Below are positions 6,957-14,616 of a DNA stretch of 17,269 bases, piece by piece (the stretch's first letter is position 1; the number at the start of each line of letters is the position of its first letter). The stretch lies in contig CATZVV010000011.1 in assembly GCA_958425285.1 (NCBI GenBank), positions 1 to 17,269 on the forward strand, read 5' to 3'. Origin of the DNA: an uncultured Lachnoclostridium sp. (GTDB taxonomy: Bacteria; Bacillota; Clostridia; Lachnospirales; Lachnospiraceae). The notes under the pieces were generated by a model. The model was not told the DNA's origin and searched no databases. It worked only from the letters and a program-made list of their open reading frames with translations. Made by a program: the position numbers and the translations under genes.

Positions 6957-7839
6957 GTCGCATTCCTCCCTTATTCATATGGATAAACATTTCTTCTAAA
7001 TCCACTTGCATCGGCTCTGCCAAAACTGCTCCCATCCCTTCTGCAATAGAAATAAAATCCATCTCCGAATCCTGTAGTGTAACCGTGTATACACTTCCCA
7101 CATTTGAAATATGAAGCATCTGAGGCAATTCGTAAAATGCTTTTGGTGCTCCACCTGGAAATACAACCTGATATTTCTGCACCCTTGCTTTTACGTTCTC
7201 GATCTCATCCTCTACTTCCACCCGTCCGTTTTTCAATACAGTCATCGTATCACACACTTTTTCAAGTTCCAACAAATGATGAGACGAAATAATAACAGTC
7301 GTTCCATTTTGCTCTACAAAACTTACAAGAATATTTAACAAATCATGTTTTGCCACTGCATCCAACCCGGATGTCGGCTCATCTAATATAAGGATTTCCG
7401 GGTTCATGGAAAGATTCAACATAAATGCCACCCGCATCTGCTGTCCTTTCGATAATTGGCGAATCCTCTTTTCCGGATTTACCATAAAAATACGATTATA
7501 TTCAAAAAAATCTTTCATCAAAAACCCCGGATACATTTTCTCATAAAATTTTGCAAGCTGAATCACCTTATATCCTACAAAAAACTGATTACTATCTGCC
7601 ACATAACCAATCTTTTCTTTCACTTTTGGATTATCATAAACAGTCTCTCCCCCAACCAGTATTTTACCAGAGTCTGGTGCATAAATTCCGGTCAGGCATT
7701 TAATTAATGTTGTCTTTCCCGAGCCATTGTGTCCGATTAAACCATGAATTTTCCCCTTTTCTACCTGCATATGAATATCTTTTAAAACCGGGAATTTTTT
7801 ATTTCCGTAGCTTTTATACAAATTTTTTACTTCAATCAT
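6934..7839 (-). CDS. ABC transporter ATP-binding protein
   Basis: 301-residue cytoplasmic ATPase that would energise the two permeases encoded downstream. All nucleotide-binding motifs are present: Walker A GHNGSGKT (36-43), Q-loop near Gln84, a signature LSKGQ (128-132) with Lys in place of the common Gly, Walker B ILILDEP (148-154), D-loop SGLD (156-159) and switch His186. Residues after about 215 form a C-terminal extension of the kind seen in single-domain exporter ATPases. Its ATG overlaps the stop of the GntR gene by 4 bases (ATGA), so the repressor and ATPase are translationally linked. Confidence 0.95.
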   Translation of the reverse strand: MIEVKNLYKSYGNKKFPVLKDIHMQVEKGKIHGLIGHNGSGKTTLIKCLTGIYAPDSGKILVGGETVYDNPKVKEKIGYVADSNQFFVGYKVIQLAKFYEKMYPGFLMKDFFEYNRIFMVNPEKRIRQLSKGQQMRVAFMLNLSMNPEILILDEPTSGLDAVAKHDLLNILVSFVEQNGTTVIISSHHLLELEKVCDTMTVLKNGRVEVEDEIENVKARVQKYQVVFPGGAPKAFYELPQMLHISNVGSVYTVTLQDSEMDFISIAEGMGAVLAEPMQVDLEEMFIHMNKGGMRHDQHNSI

Positions 7840-8225
7840 ACAAACTCTCCCCTCTGGATTTCACTACATATTTCTTCAACCATTTCCATAATTTCTTTTT
7901 TTTCAAAACCAAGATACAGTAGTTCCATACAAGGCACTTTAAATTGCTGCCTATATTTGCTGACTGTCTCCCATTTGGGCTCTGTTTTCAATTGTCTGGC
8001 AATAAAAGTTCCCTTTCCCCGAATCGTCTCAATAATTCCTGTCCGCTCCAACTCCTGATAGGCTTTCGCTACCGTACCCGGCGTCACGGATAAACTCAGG
8101 GCAAGCTTTCTCACAGACAGAACGGCATCCCCGGGTTTCAAATATTCTCTCATAACCAAATATTTATATTGCCGGATAATTTGCTCGTAAATCGGTTCAT
8201 TACTCATCGGATTTATTTTTATCAT
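7836..8225 (-). CDS. GntR-family (YtrA-type) transcriptional regulator
   Basis: 129-residue DNA-binding protein. The N-terminal winged helix-turn-helix spans about residues 10-75: PIYEQIIRQYKYLVMREYLKPGDAVLSVRKLA, LSVTPGTVAKAYQELERTGII and the wing RGKGTFIA. The short helical C-terminus (about 50 residues, no effector domain) is the YtrA-subfamily hallmark; these typically repress their own ABC transporter operon. AGGAGG lies 5 bases before the ATG at 8225. It is the first gene of the five-gene operon, and direct repeats overlap the promoter, fitting autorepression. The ligand that relieves repression is unknown. Confidence 0.93.
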   Translation of the reverse strand: MIKINPMSNEPIYEQIIRQYKYLVMREYLKPGDAVLSVRKLALSLSVTPGTVAKAYQELERTGIIETIRGKGTFIARQLKTEPKWETVSKYRQQFKVPCMELLYLGFEKKEIMEMVEEICSEIQRGEFV

Positions 8226-8256
8226 CCCTGCCTCCTTTCACTGTATCACTTGAACT

Positions 8257-8283
8257 AGTACAGTTAATACAGTCAGTATAGTG
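8257..8283 (-). promoter_or_regulatory. Probable GntR operator: three 9-bp direct repeats
   Basis: Read on the plus strand, AGTACAGTT, AATACAGTC and AGTATAGTG follow one another without gaps; the third contains the -10 box. An inverted copy (ACTGTAT, 8240-8246) lies nearer the gene. The position, over and just downstream of the -10, fits self-repression by the encoded regulator. Assignment to that protein is inference. Confidence 0.5.
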
Positions 8284-8303
8284 ACTATTTTTTGATTTGT
8301 CAA
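8275..8303 (-). promoter_or_regulatory. Promoter of the GntR-ABC operon (TTGACA-N17-TATACT)
   Basis: Minus strand -35 TTGACA (8298-8303), 17-base spacer, -10 TATACT (8275-8280). Transcription would start near 8268, leaving a leader of about 43 bases to the GntR start codon. Confidence 0.8.
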
Positions 8304-8324
8304 GCCCCTGTGTGCTTTTTCCAA

Positions 8325-8369
8325 TAAAAAAACCACCAAACAAGAGCATCACCCTCATTGGTGGTTTTT
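8325..8369 (-). terminator. Terminator of the uup-nucleosidase operon
   Basis: CCACCAA (8333-8339) pairs with TTGGTGG (8358-8364). On the minus strand the hairpin is followed by eight T's, directly after the nucleosidase stop codon. Five T's on the other side could allow weak bidirectional action. Confidence 0.85.
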
Positions 8370-8386
8370 CCGGCAAATATGATTTT

Positions 8387-9079
8387 TTATATTTTCCCAA
8401 GCCCGCCTATCATAAATTTCTGTAGCTGCAATGCCGTATCTTTTTGAAATGGTTCGAGCAAGAGTTCATTATTTGATATTATCCTCACACTTACCCTTGG
8501 CACACCCATTTTGTGACAGACTTCATAGACAGAAGCTGTCTCCATGTCTTCACACAGATTATGTTTCTGGTTCTGAATCCAGTGGATCCGGTCAACTTCT
8601 CTACTGTAAATATCTCCGCTACCAATCACACCAACATATTTTTTCCCTTCCGAATAGGAAAGCTGCTCAAAATACTGTACCAATTCAGGTGTAGCAGTCC
8701 TTGATTTTAGCTGGTCGTTAAAATGCCATGTTAATGAATCAGAACCTTCACCCTCTGCTCTGACCGGCATAACAAGATAATTCAAATATTCGCTGCGCTC
8801 CCCAATGATAATATCACCCGTATGTATCGTTTCCAAATGTGCCCCCGCGGTTCCCTGATTCAGCACAAAATCCGGCTCAAAGTTCATAATTCCGAGCATT
8901 GTTGCAATCGAAGAATTCAAGGTTCCCATTTTGGTACGGCTGATGACAACCTCTCTTCCTTCCAATTTTCCTGTCCAAAACCGGTAATTTTTTATAAGCT
9001 GCTCCTGCTTTTGTTCCAAACATTCGAGATAATGCGCAATTTCCAGAGTCATCGCACCCTGTATTAATAAAATTCCCAT
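8387..9079 (-). CDS. MTA/SAH nucleosidase-like (PNP/UDP phosphorylase fold) protein
   Basis: 230-residue cytoplasmic protein of the nucleoside phosphorylase/hydrolase fold, nearest in layout to MTA/SAH nucleosidase. It shows a Rossmann-like start GILLIQGAM with Glu13 at the place of the water-activating Glu, NQGTAGA (74-80), GSGD (153-156), the ribose-binding EDMETAS (177-183), and VPRVSVRIISNN (193-204). In classical enzymes the last motif reads ISD, with Asp as general acid to N7; here Asn203 replaces it. Asn at the analogous place is known from 6-oxopurine-specific phosphorylases, so the substrate may differ from MTA/SAH. The ATG at 9079 has GGAGG 5 bases upstream; an in-frame GTG four codons earlier lies within that site. 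It follows the ABC-F gene by 33 bases and is probably co-transcribed with it. Confidence 0.8.
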   Translation of the reverse strand: MGILLIQGAMTLEIAHYLECLEQKQEQLIKNYRFWTGKLEGREVVISRTKMGTLNSSIATMLGIMNFEPDFVLNQGTAGAHLETIHTGDIIIGERSEYLNYLVMPVRAEGEGSDSLTWHFNDQLKSRTATPELVQYFEQLSYSEGKKYVGVIGSGDIYSREVDRIHWIQNQKHNLCEDMETASVYEVCHKMGVPRVSVRIISNNELLLEPFQKDTALQLQKFMIGGLGKI

Positions 9080-9112
9080 TCCAGCCTCCACTTCCGATTT
9101 TCTTTTAAATTC

Positions 9113-10894
9113 TTATTTTTCTGCCTGAATTTTCTCATACAATTCATTCAGATACATCCAGCGTTCCATCTTTTCTTCCAGTTGCTTTTCAACTTCTTCT
9201 TTTTTTACTGCAAGCTCTGCCAGCTTGGGATAATCCGTCGCAGCTTCCACAGTTGCTTTCTCGATTTCCTCTAAACCAGCTTCCAAATCTGCTATTTCAT
9301 CTTCTATTGTACTCCATTCACGCTGCTCTTTATAGCTGAATTTTAATTTTTGCTCTCTAATCTTATAATTTTTCTTTTTTTCAGCTCTGACAAACTCCGA
9401 CTCACTGATTTCCAATACATTTTTGCGATAATCCGTATAGCCGCCTTCATATTGAACAATTTTCCCATTTCCCTCAAATGCAAAAATACGTTTCACGGTA
9501 CGGTCAAGAAAATAACGGTCATGGGATACGGTAATCACAATACCGTCAAAGCAATCCAAATAATCCTCCAAAACTGTAAGTGTCTGAATGTCCAAGTCAT
9601 TTGTCGGCTCGTCCAAAACAAGTACATTCGGTGCTTCCATAAGAATTTTCAGTAAATATAAGCGCCGTTTTTCCCCTCCTGACAGTCTCTCAATCTTCTG
9701 ATACTGCAATGTTGAATCAAATAAAAAACGCTCCAGCATTTTAGAAGCCGTAACCATGCCATCGGGTGTCGCAATATATTCTGCCGTTTCCTTAATATAG
9801 TCAATCACTCTTAACTGCTCGTCCAGGCATTCATTCTCCTGCGAAAAATATGCAATTGAAACAGTTTCCCCAATCTTAACATTTCCTTCATCCGGCTCCA
9901 GCCAGCCGGTAATCAGATTCATCAAAGTTGACTTGCCACAACCATTCTCACCAACAAATCCGACCCGGTCATGTTTTAAAAAAATATAAGAAAAATCCCA
10001 TATCAATACTTTATTCCGAAAAGATTTTGAAACATGGTCCAATTCAATCGTACTTTTACCCAGTCTTTGACTTACCGTCTGTATATCCACATTCTGTTGC
10101 TGTTCCGGTGCGCACGCATCCCGCAATGCCTCAAACCGCGCAATATGCGCCTTCTGTTTTGTACTCCTTGCTCTTGCCCCCCGTTTCATCCATTCCCATT
10201 CCACTCTCAGCAAACTTTGGCGCTTCCGCTCTGTTGCCTGTTCGATTTCCTCCCTCTCCATTTTGCGCTCCAAAAATCCGGAATAGTTTGTCTGATAGCT
10301 ATAAATATTTCCCTTATCAATTTCAATCATCCGATTTGATACACGGTCCAGAAAATAACGATCATGTGTCACCATAACAAATGCGCCCTTTCGGTTATTT
10401 AAGTACTGCTCCAGCCACTCCGTTGTCTTACTGTCTAAATGGTTCGTCGGCTCATCCATAACAAGAATTTCACAATCTGACAGCAAAGCTGCTGCCAATG
10501 CCACTCTTTTTTTCCCTCCACCGGACAAAGTTTCAATCTTCTGAGTATAATCCTCAAATCCAAGCCGGTTTAAAATTGCCTTTGCATCCCCCTCAATGCT
10601 CCATTCATTCTCATCTGTCTTATTTTGTGTTACAACATAATCATAAATAGAAAAACCTTGCTCAAAAATAGGATTTTGTTCCAGATAACAAATTCTAACC
10701 TGATTTCCACAAACCCGCACACCTTCGAATGATTCCTCAACCCCTGCAATAATTTTCAACAGTGTTGACTTCCCAGTTCCGTTAATACCGATAACACCAA
10801 TTTTTTCTCCTTCATTAATACTAAAATCCGCTTTTTTAAACAACACTTTATCTGTATATGACTTTGTTAAATCTTTAATGGTCAATAAATTCAT
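9113..10894 (-). CDS. uup: ABC-F family ATPase, Uup-like
   Basis: 593-residue soluble protein with two fused ABC domains and no membrane segments. Domain 1: Walker A GINGTGKS (36-43), signature LSGGGKKR, Walker B ILVMDEPTNHLD. A linker rich in Arg/Lys/Glu follows (RKRQSLLRVEWEWMKRGARARSTKQKAH), then domain 2: GENGCGKST, LSGGEKRR, VLVLDEPTNDLD. The C-terminus ends in LKFSYKEQREW and a Glu/Lys-rich coiled coil, the arrangement of Uup proteins, which act on ribosomes and branched DNA; other ABC-F roles, including antibiotic resistance, cannot be excluded from sequence alone. The ATG at 10894 is preceded by GGAG at 6 bases; an ATG four codons upstream has no ribosome site. First gene of a two-gene operon with the nucleosidase-like protein. 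Confidence 0.93.
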   Translation of the reverse strand: MNLLTIKDLTKSYTDKVLFKKADFSINEGEKIGVIGINGTGKSTLLKIIAGVEESFEGVRVCGNQVRICYLEQNPIFEQGFSIYDYVVTQNKTDENEWSIEGDAKAILNRLGFEDYTQKIETLSGGGKKRVALAAALLSDCEILVMDEPTNHLDSKTTEWLEQYLNNRKGAFVMVTHDRYFLDRVSNRMIEIDKGNIYSYQTNYSGFLERKMEREEIEQATERKRQSLLRVEWEWMKRGARARSTKQKAHIARFEALRDACAPEQQQNVDIQTVSQRLGKSTIELDHVSKSFRNKVLIWDFSYIFLKHDRVGFVGENGCGKSTLMNLITGWLEPDEGNVKIGETVSIAYFSQENECLDEQLRVIDYIKETAEYIATPDGMVTASKMLERFLFDSTLQYQKIERLSGGEKRRLYLLKILMEAPNVLVLDEPTNDLDIQTLTVLEDYLDCFDGIVITVSHDRYFLDRTVKRIFAFEGNGKIVQYEGGYTDYRKNVLEISESEFVRAEKKKNYKIREQKLKFSYKEQREWSTIEDEIADLEAGLEEIEKATVEAATDYPKLAELAVKKEEVEKQLEEKMERWMYLNELYEKIQAEK

Positions 10895-11075
10895 CTGTTT
10901 CTCCATTCTAGTTTCTAGTAATTCATATACATTCTAACATAAGACGCTCTTCTTATCACCTATATTTTGTAAAAAAGATATACGCTCCCATTCATTTTTA
11001 CAGGCTTTGGTTGATAGATTTACAGGGTTCAATAGCAATGTATGCTAAGAAAGCGTTAAGGAAACACAAAAACTA

Positions 11076-11104
11076 TTGTGAGATATTTTTAAAATTGTTA
11101 CGAT
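11076..11104 (+). promoter_or_regulatory. Possible promoter of the decarboxylase operon
   Basis: TTGTGA (11076-11081), 17-base AT-rich spacer, TACGAT (11099-11104), each matching four of six consensus bases. Transcription would begin near 11111, just before the leader inverted repeats. Moderate match only. Confidence 0.4.
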
Positions 11105-11115
11105 ACTCTTGTTTG

Positions 11116-11169
11116 GCATAACGAGACGATGTGATGGATTCAATTTGGCGCCGTTATGCTGGCTTGAAT
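11116..11169 (+). promoter_or_regulatory. Decarboxylase operon leader with two interlocking inverted repeats
   Basis: GCATAACG (11116-11123) pairs perfectly with CGTTATGC (11152-11159). ATTCAA (11138-11143), inside that loop, pairs with TTGAAT (11164-11169), outside it. The two helices cross, so the RNA could form a pseudoknot or switch between alternatives. The second helix ends about 15 bases before the ribosome site of the first gene. I recognise no known riboswitch class. Confidence 0.45.
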
Positions 11170-11200
11170 GCAACATTACTTCAGAAAGGAGAAACGCATT

Positions 11201-11470
11201 ATGGAGTTATCCAACACATTTGTCATATTGATGGGCCTTGGCACTGTATTTGTCGGATTAATTTGTATTATTTTGTTATGCGAGTTAAGTGGTTTTTTAT
11301 GTAACCTCGGAACAAAAAAGGAAGACTCCGCTCCCACGAAACAGCCGGATGTTCAATTGCCACCGGTTACGAATCATCAGGAGCTGGTTGCTGCTGTTTC
11401 CGCAGCAATTGCAGAGGACTTAGACACAGATATTCGCGGAATTCGAATTGTATCAATGAAACAAATTTAA
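11201..11470 (+). CDS. oadG: Na+-pumping decarboxylase gamma subunit (OadG-like)
   Basis: 89-residue small membrane protein. One hydrophobic segment covers about residues 7-30 (FVILMGLGTVFVGLICIILLCEL), followed by a polar Pro-rich linker (SAPTKQPDVQLPPV) and a short domain with ELVAAVSAAIAEDL and the C-terminal IRGIRIVSMKQ. This matches the OAD_gamma family, which assembles and anchors the alpha and beta subunits of Na+-translocating oxaloacetate decarboxylase. The ATG at 11201 has AGGAG 9 bases upstream; an earlier in-frame ATG at 11168 would add 11 polar residues before the membrane segment and lacks a site. First gene of a four-gene operon; its stop codon touches an alternative start of the next frame (TAATG). 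Confidence 0.88.
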   Translation: MELSNTFVILMGLGTVFVGLICIILLCELSGFLCNLGTKKEDSAPTKQPDVQLPPVTNHQELVAAVSAAIAEDLDTDIRGIRIVSMKQI

Positions 11471-11493
11471 TGGAAAGTGAGGATTACATAATT

Positions 11494-11835
11494 ATGAAAA
11501 AGTATCGCGTAAATGTAAATGGAACAAAATATGAAATTGAAGTAGAATTAATGGGTGAGGCAGAAGTCAGCCAAAGTCAAAATGCCAGCCAGCCGGCTGC
11601 AAAACCGATTGCTGCCGGAGAGGGAAAAACAATTAACAGCCCTATGCCCGGTAACATTTTAAAAGTCAATGTTTCAAATGGTTCTTCTGTAAAAAGAGGC
11701 GATGTCCTTATGATTTTAGAAGCAATGAAAATGGAAAATGAAATCATGGCACCTCAAGATGGAACAATCACTTCTGTTGCCGTTATGAAAGGTGCTACCG
11801 TAGAATCCGGCGACCTGCTCTGCACGATTCAATAA
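11494..11835 (+). CDS. Biotin carboxyl carrier protein of the decarboxylase
   Basis: 113-residue stand-alone biotinyl carrier. N-terminal strand MKKYRVNVNGTKYEIEVE, a Gln/Ala/Pro-rich flexible linker (about 25-42), then a biotinyl domain with SPMPGNIL (49-56), LEAMKMENEI with biotinylated Lys79, and a closing half-repeat QDGTITSVAVMKGATVESGDLLCTI. It carries CO2 from the carboxyltransferase to the membrane pump. In enterobacterial enzymes this domain is fused to the alpha subunit; here it is separate, and the alpha gene of this operon lacks it. The start at 11494 gives the canonical MKKY beginning, with GAGG 11 bases upstream. An in-frame ATG at 11470 overlapping the oadG stop (TAATG) would add eight residues and is a real alternative. 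Confidence 0.93.
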   Translation: MKKYRVNVNGTKYEIEVELMGEAEVSQSQNASQPAAKPIAAGEGKTINSPMPGNILKVNVSNGSSVKRGDVLMILEAMKMENEIMAPQDGTITSVAVMKGATVESGDLLCTIQ

Positions 11836-11850
11836 GGGAGGGGCATACAG

Positions 11851-13023
11851 ATGGATACATTAATTAATTTTATTGAACAAACCGGTTTCTCGATGGTAGC
11901 AGATAACTGGCGTGTTCTGCTTATGATTGCCATTGCCTGCTTTTTAGCATATTTGGCAATTGTTCGTGGTTTTGAACCGCTTCTTTTATTACCGATTGCC
12001 TTCGGTATGTTATTGACAAACCTTCCGGGTGCAGAAATGTTCCATGAAGAGTTTTTTGCAGGAGGACATGTCCACTGGGGTGAAATGGGAAGCGGAGAAA
12101 TTACACCGGGACTCCTTGATTTATTGTATTTAGGTGTCAAGCTTGGCATTTATCCATGTCTGATTTTTCTTGGCGTCGGTGCCATGACAGACTTTGCCCC
12201 GCTAATTGCAAATCCAAAGAGTCTTTTGCTTGGTGCAGCTGCACAGCTTGGTATCTTTGTAACATTTATCGGAGCCAGATATTTAGGATTTACTCCTGCT
12301 GAGGCAAGTTCAATTGGTATTATCGGGGGTGCTGATGGTCCTACTGCTATTTTCGTCACATCCAAACTGGCGCCGCATTTACTTGGACCAATTGCCGTAG
12401 CAGCTTACTCCTATATGGCACTTGTGCCGGTTATTCAACCACCAATTATGAAGCTGCTGACTTCCAGCAAGGAACGTCAGATTGAAATGACAGAGCTTCG
12501 TCCTGTTTCCAAAAAGGAAAAGATTCTTTTCCCATTTATCATTACCATTTTTGTAGCTCTTCTCGTTCCTTCTGCCGCACCTCTTGTAGGTTCTCTGATG
12601 CTCGGAAATCTTTTCCGTGAATGTGGTGTTGTCGAACGTCTTAGTAAAACCGTACAAAATGAATTAATGAACATTGTTACTATTTTCCTTGGTGTAACAG
12701 TAGGTGCTACGGCGACAGCTACTACGTTCCTAAGCACTTCCACCCTAAAGATTCTGGCAATGGGCGTTGTTGCCTTCTCCCTCGGAACTGCCGGAGGAGT
12801 ATTATTGGCAAAATTTATGAATTTATTCTTAAAAAACAAAATCAATCCTTTAATTGGGTCCGCAGGAGTATCTGCAGTACCAATGGCTGCTCGTGTTTCT
12901 CAAGTCGTTGGACAAAAAGAAAATCCAAACAACTTCCTTTTAATGCATGCGATGGGTCCAAACGTAGCCGGTGTAATCGGTTCGGCAATTGCTGCCGGAG
13001 TGTTGCTGGCATTATTCTTATAG
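11851..13023 (+). CDS. oadB: Na+-pumping decarboxylase beta subunit
   Basis: 390-residue polytopic membrane protein, the Na+ channel and carboxybiotin decarboxylase of the complex. After an amphipathic start it has many hydrophobic segments and the family motifs: GFEPLLLLPIAFGMLLTN (40-57), PCLIFLGVGAMTDF (102-115), GIIGGADGPTAIF (156-168) with the conserved Asp162 of the ion path, and near the end ENPNNFLLMHAMGPNVAGVIGSA. Decarboxylation of carboxybiotin is coupled here to Na+ export. The sequence alone does not separate oxaloacetate from glutaconyl- or methylmalonyl-CoA pumps, but the alpha subunit in the same operon does. GGGAGGGG lies 7 bases before the ATG. Confidence 0.95.
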   Translation: MDTLINFIEQTGFSMVADNWRVLLMIAIACFLAYLAIVRGFEPLLLLPIAFGMLLTNLPGAEMFHEEFFAGGHVHWGEMGSGEITPGLLDLLYLGVKLGIYPCLIFLGVGAMTDFAPLIANPKSLLLGAAAQLGIFVTFIGARYLGFTPAEASSIGIIGGADGPTAIFVTSKLAPHLLGPIAVAAYSYMALVPVIQPPIMKLLTSSKERQIEMTELRPVSKKEKILFPFIITIFVALLVPSAAPLVGSLMLGNLFRECGVVERLSKTVQNELMNIVTIFLGVTVGATATATTFLSTSTLKILAMGVVAFSLGTAGGVLLAKFMNLFLKNKINPLIGSAGVSAVPMAARVSQVVGQKENPNNFLLMHAMGPNVAGVIGSAIAAGVLLALFL

Positions 13024-13038
13024 GAGGCAGTATGACAT

Positions 13039-14469
13039 ATGAAAAATAAATTACATATTACTGATACCATTCTCCGTGATGCACATCAGTCACAGGCAGC
13101 AACAAGAATGCGGATTGAAGACATGCTTCCTGCTTGTGAAACTCTTGACAATATTGGTTACTGGTCACTTGAGTGCTGGGGAGGGGCAACTTTTGATGCC
13201 TGTATGCGCTTTCTAAATGAAGATCCTTGGGAACGCCTCCGCCGCCTAAAAGCAGCTATGCCAAAAACTCCTCTTCAGATGCTTTTAAGAGGGCAGAATA
13301 TCCTTGGCTATAAGCATTACGCAGATGATGTTGTAGAACAGTTCTGTAAAAAATCAATTGAAAATGGAATTGACGTAGTCCGTATTTTCGATGCCCTAAA
13401 TGATAAACGAAATATGGAAGCTGCTATGAAATATGTCAAGGAATACGGTGGTACTTGTGAAGCTGCTATCAGCTATACAGTCAGTCCGGTACATAATCTG
13501 GATTATTTCGTCAAATTGGCTGACGACTTATGCAAAATGGGCGCTGATGTAATCTGCATCAAGGACATGGCAAACCTGCTTTTACCATATGATGCTTATG
13601 AATTAATTAGTAAATTAAAACAAAATGTCGATGTTCCAATTCACTTACATACACATAATACAACGGGAACAGGAGATATGACATATCTCCTGGCTGCAAA
13701 AGCCGGTGTTGATATTGTCGACTGTGCTCTGTCTCCATTTGCAAATGGAACATCAAATCCGGCAACGGAGTCACTTGTTGCTACTTTAAAGGGACAAGAC
13801 AGAGACACTGAATTAGATCTTGAATTACTGAGCCATGCAGCAACACATTTCCGCGGAGTTGCAGAACGAATGAAAGCAGAGGGTATCCTTGATCCTAAAG
13901 TATTAAATGTTGATACAAATACCCTGCTCTATCAAGTGCCTGGCGGTATGCTGTCAAACTTGATTTCTCAGCTAAAACAGGCAAATGCAGAAGATAAATA
14001 TTATGAAGTATTAGAAGAAGTACCAAGGGTGAGAAAAGATTTTGGTTATCCTCCTCTCGTTACTCCAACCAGCCAGATTGTCGGCTCTCAAGCCGTTTTA
14101 AATGTTGTTTCCGGTACACGCTATAAAATCTTCACAAAGGAGTCAAAAGGTCTTCTACGTGGCGAATACGGCACATTACCTGGAACCGTAAATGAAGAAG
14201 TACGCAAGCTTGCAATCGGAGACGACAAAGTAATTACATGCCGTCCAGCTGACTTATTAGAACCAGAGCTTGCACATTACCGGGAAGAAACCAAAAACAT
14301 TGCTAAATCAGAGGAAGATGTCCTAAGCTACGCACTCTTCCCACAGGTAGCAGAAAAATTCTTTCAGTTCCGGGACAACGCAGCACCGTTATCCCCGGAC
14401 AGTACCATTGAACAATCTTCTAAAGATTCTGTAATTGAACTTTATGTTGATGATTGTTCCCTTAAATAA
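13039..14469 (+). CDS. oadA: Oxaloacetate decarboxylase alpha subunit (carboxyltransferase)
   Basis: 476-residue cytoplasmic carboxyltransferase of the HMGL-like TIM-barrel plus PYC/OADA type. Early TDTILRDAHQS (metal ligand Asp14), ECWGGATFDACMRFL (45-59), LLRGQN (82-87), VRIFDALND (114-122), the carbamylated-Lys motif IKDMAN (Lys175) and metal His204/His206 in HLHTHN are all present, followed by the PYC_OADA domain (VPGGMLSNL, FGYPPLVTPTSQIVGSQAV). It moves the carboxyl of oxaloacetate to the biotin carrier, leaving pyruvate. It ends without a biotinyl domain, explained by the separate carrier gene. The same architecture is also annotated as pyruvate carboxylase subunit B; the adjacent beta and gamma pump genes favour the decarboxylase. 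AGGAGG starts just after the oadB stop, 11 bases before the ATG. Confidence 0.95.
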   Translation: MKNKLHITDTILRDAHQSQAATRMRIEDMLPACETLDNIGYWSLECWGGATFDACMRFLNEDPWERLRRLKAAMPKTPLQMLLRGQNILGYKHYADDVVEQFCKKSIENGIDVVRIFDALNDKRNMEAAMKYVKEYGGTCEAAISYTVSPVHNLDYFVKLADDLCKMGADVICIKDMANLLLPYDAYELISKLKQNVDVPIHLHTHNTTGTGDMTYLLAAKAGVDIVDCALSPFANGTSNPATESLVATLKGQDRDTELDLELLSHAATHFRGVAERMKAEGILDPKVLNVDTNTLLYQVPGGMLSNLISQLKQANAEDKYYEVLEEVPRVRKDFGYPPLVTPTSQIVGSQAVLNVVSGTRYKIFTKESKGLLRGEYGTLPGTVNEEVRKLAIGDDKVITCRPADLLEPELAHYREETKNIAKSEEDVLSYALFPQVAEKFFQFRDNAAPLSPDSTIEQSSKDSVIELYVDDCSLK

Positions 14470-14502
14470 GCTAATTTCTCATTTTTGGGCCCACACTATA
14501 GA

Positions 14503-14540
14503 AAGACGGTCGTACGTAATGTATGGCCGTCTTCTTCTTT
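14503..14540 (+). terminator. Terminator of the decarboxylase operon
   Basis: AAGACGGTCGTAC (14503-14515) pairs with GTATGGCCGTCTT (14521-14533), with G-U pairs at two places and a 5-base loop, followed by a T-rich tail. It lies 34 bases after the oadA stop. Confidence 0.9.
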
Positions 14541-14564
14541 ACATATCTAATTATTTCCTAACCT

Positions 14565-14616
14565 AATAAAAAACAAAAGCCCCATAATTCTGCATTAACA
14601 CTGCGGATTCCGGGGA
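14565..14616 (-). terminator. Minus-strand terminator beyond tRNA-Gly
   Basis: On the minus strand CCCC (14612-14615) and GGGG (14580-14583) close a mostly paired hairpin (inner GCA/UGC arms), followed by C, then TTTTGTTTTTT. It would end transcripts coming from the tRNA or from the possible small RNA start just upstream. Confidence 0.65.

Larger units (their letters stand above)
10895..11200. other. Divergent intergenic region between uup and the decarboxylase operon
   Basis: 306 bases with no convincing coding frame. It must hold the uup promoter (minus strand; a TAGAAT-like -10 near 10930 is seen but no good -35) and the promoter and leader of the decarboxylase operon on the plus strand, both listed separately where supportable. 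Confidence 0.7.

Noticed and set aside
8200..8400. 66-codon minus-strand frame across the GntR promoter
   Set aside because: It runs through a clear terminator hairpin, the operon promoter and the GntR start; no ribosome site or recognisable protein.
11046..11061. cre-like sequence around AGAAAGCGTTAAGG before the decarboxylase promoter
   Set aside because: The central AAGCGTT fits but both ends miss the consensus; too weak to claim catabolite control.
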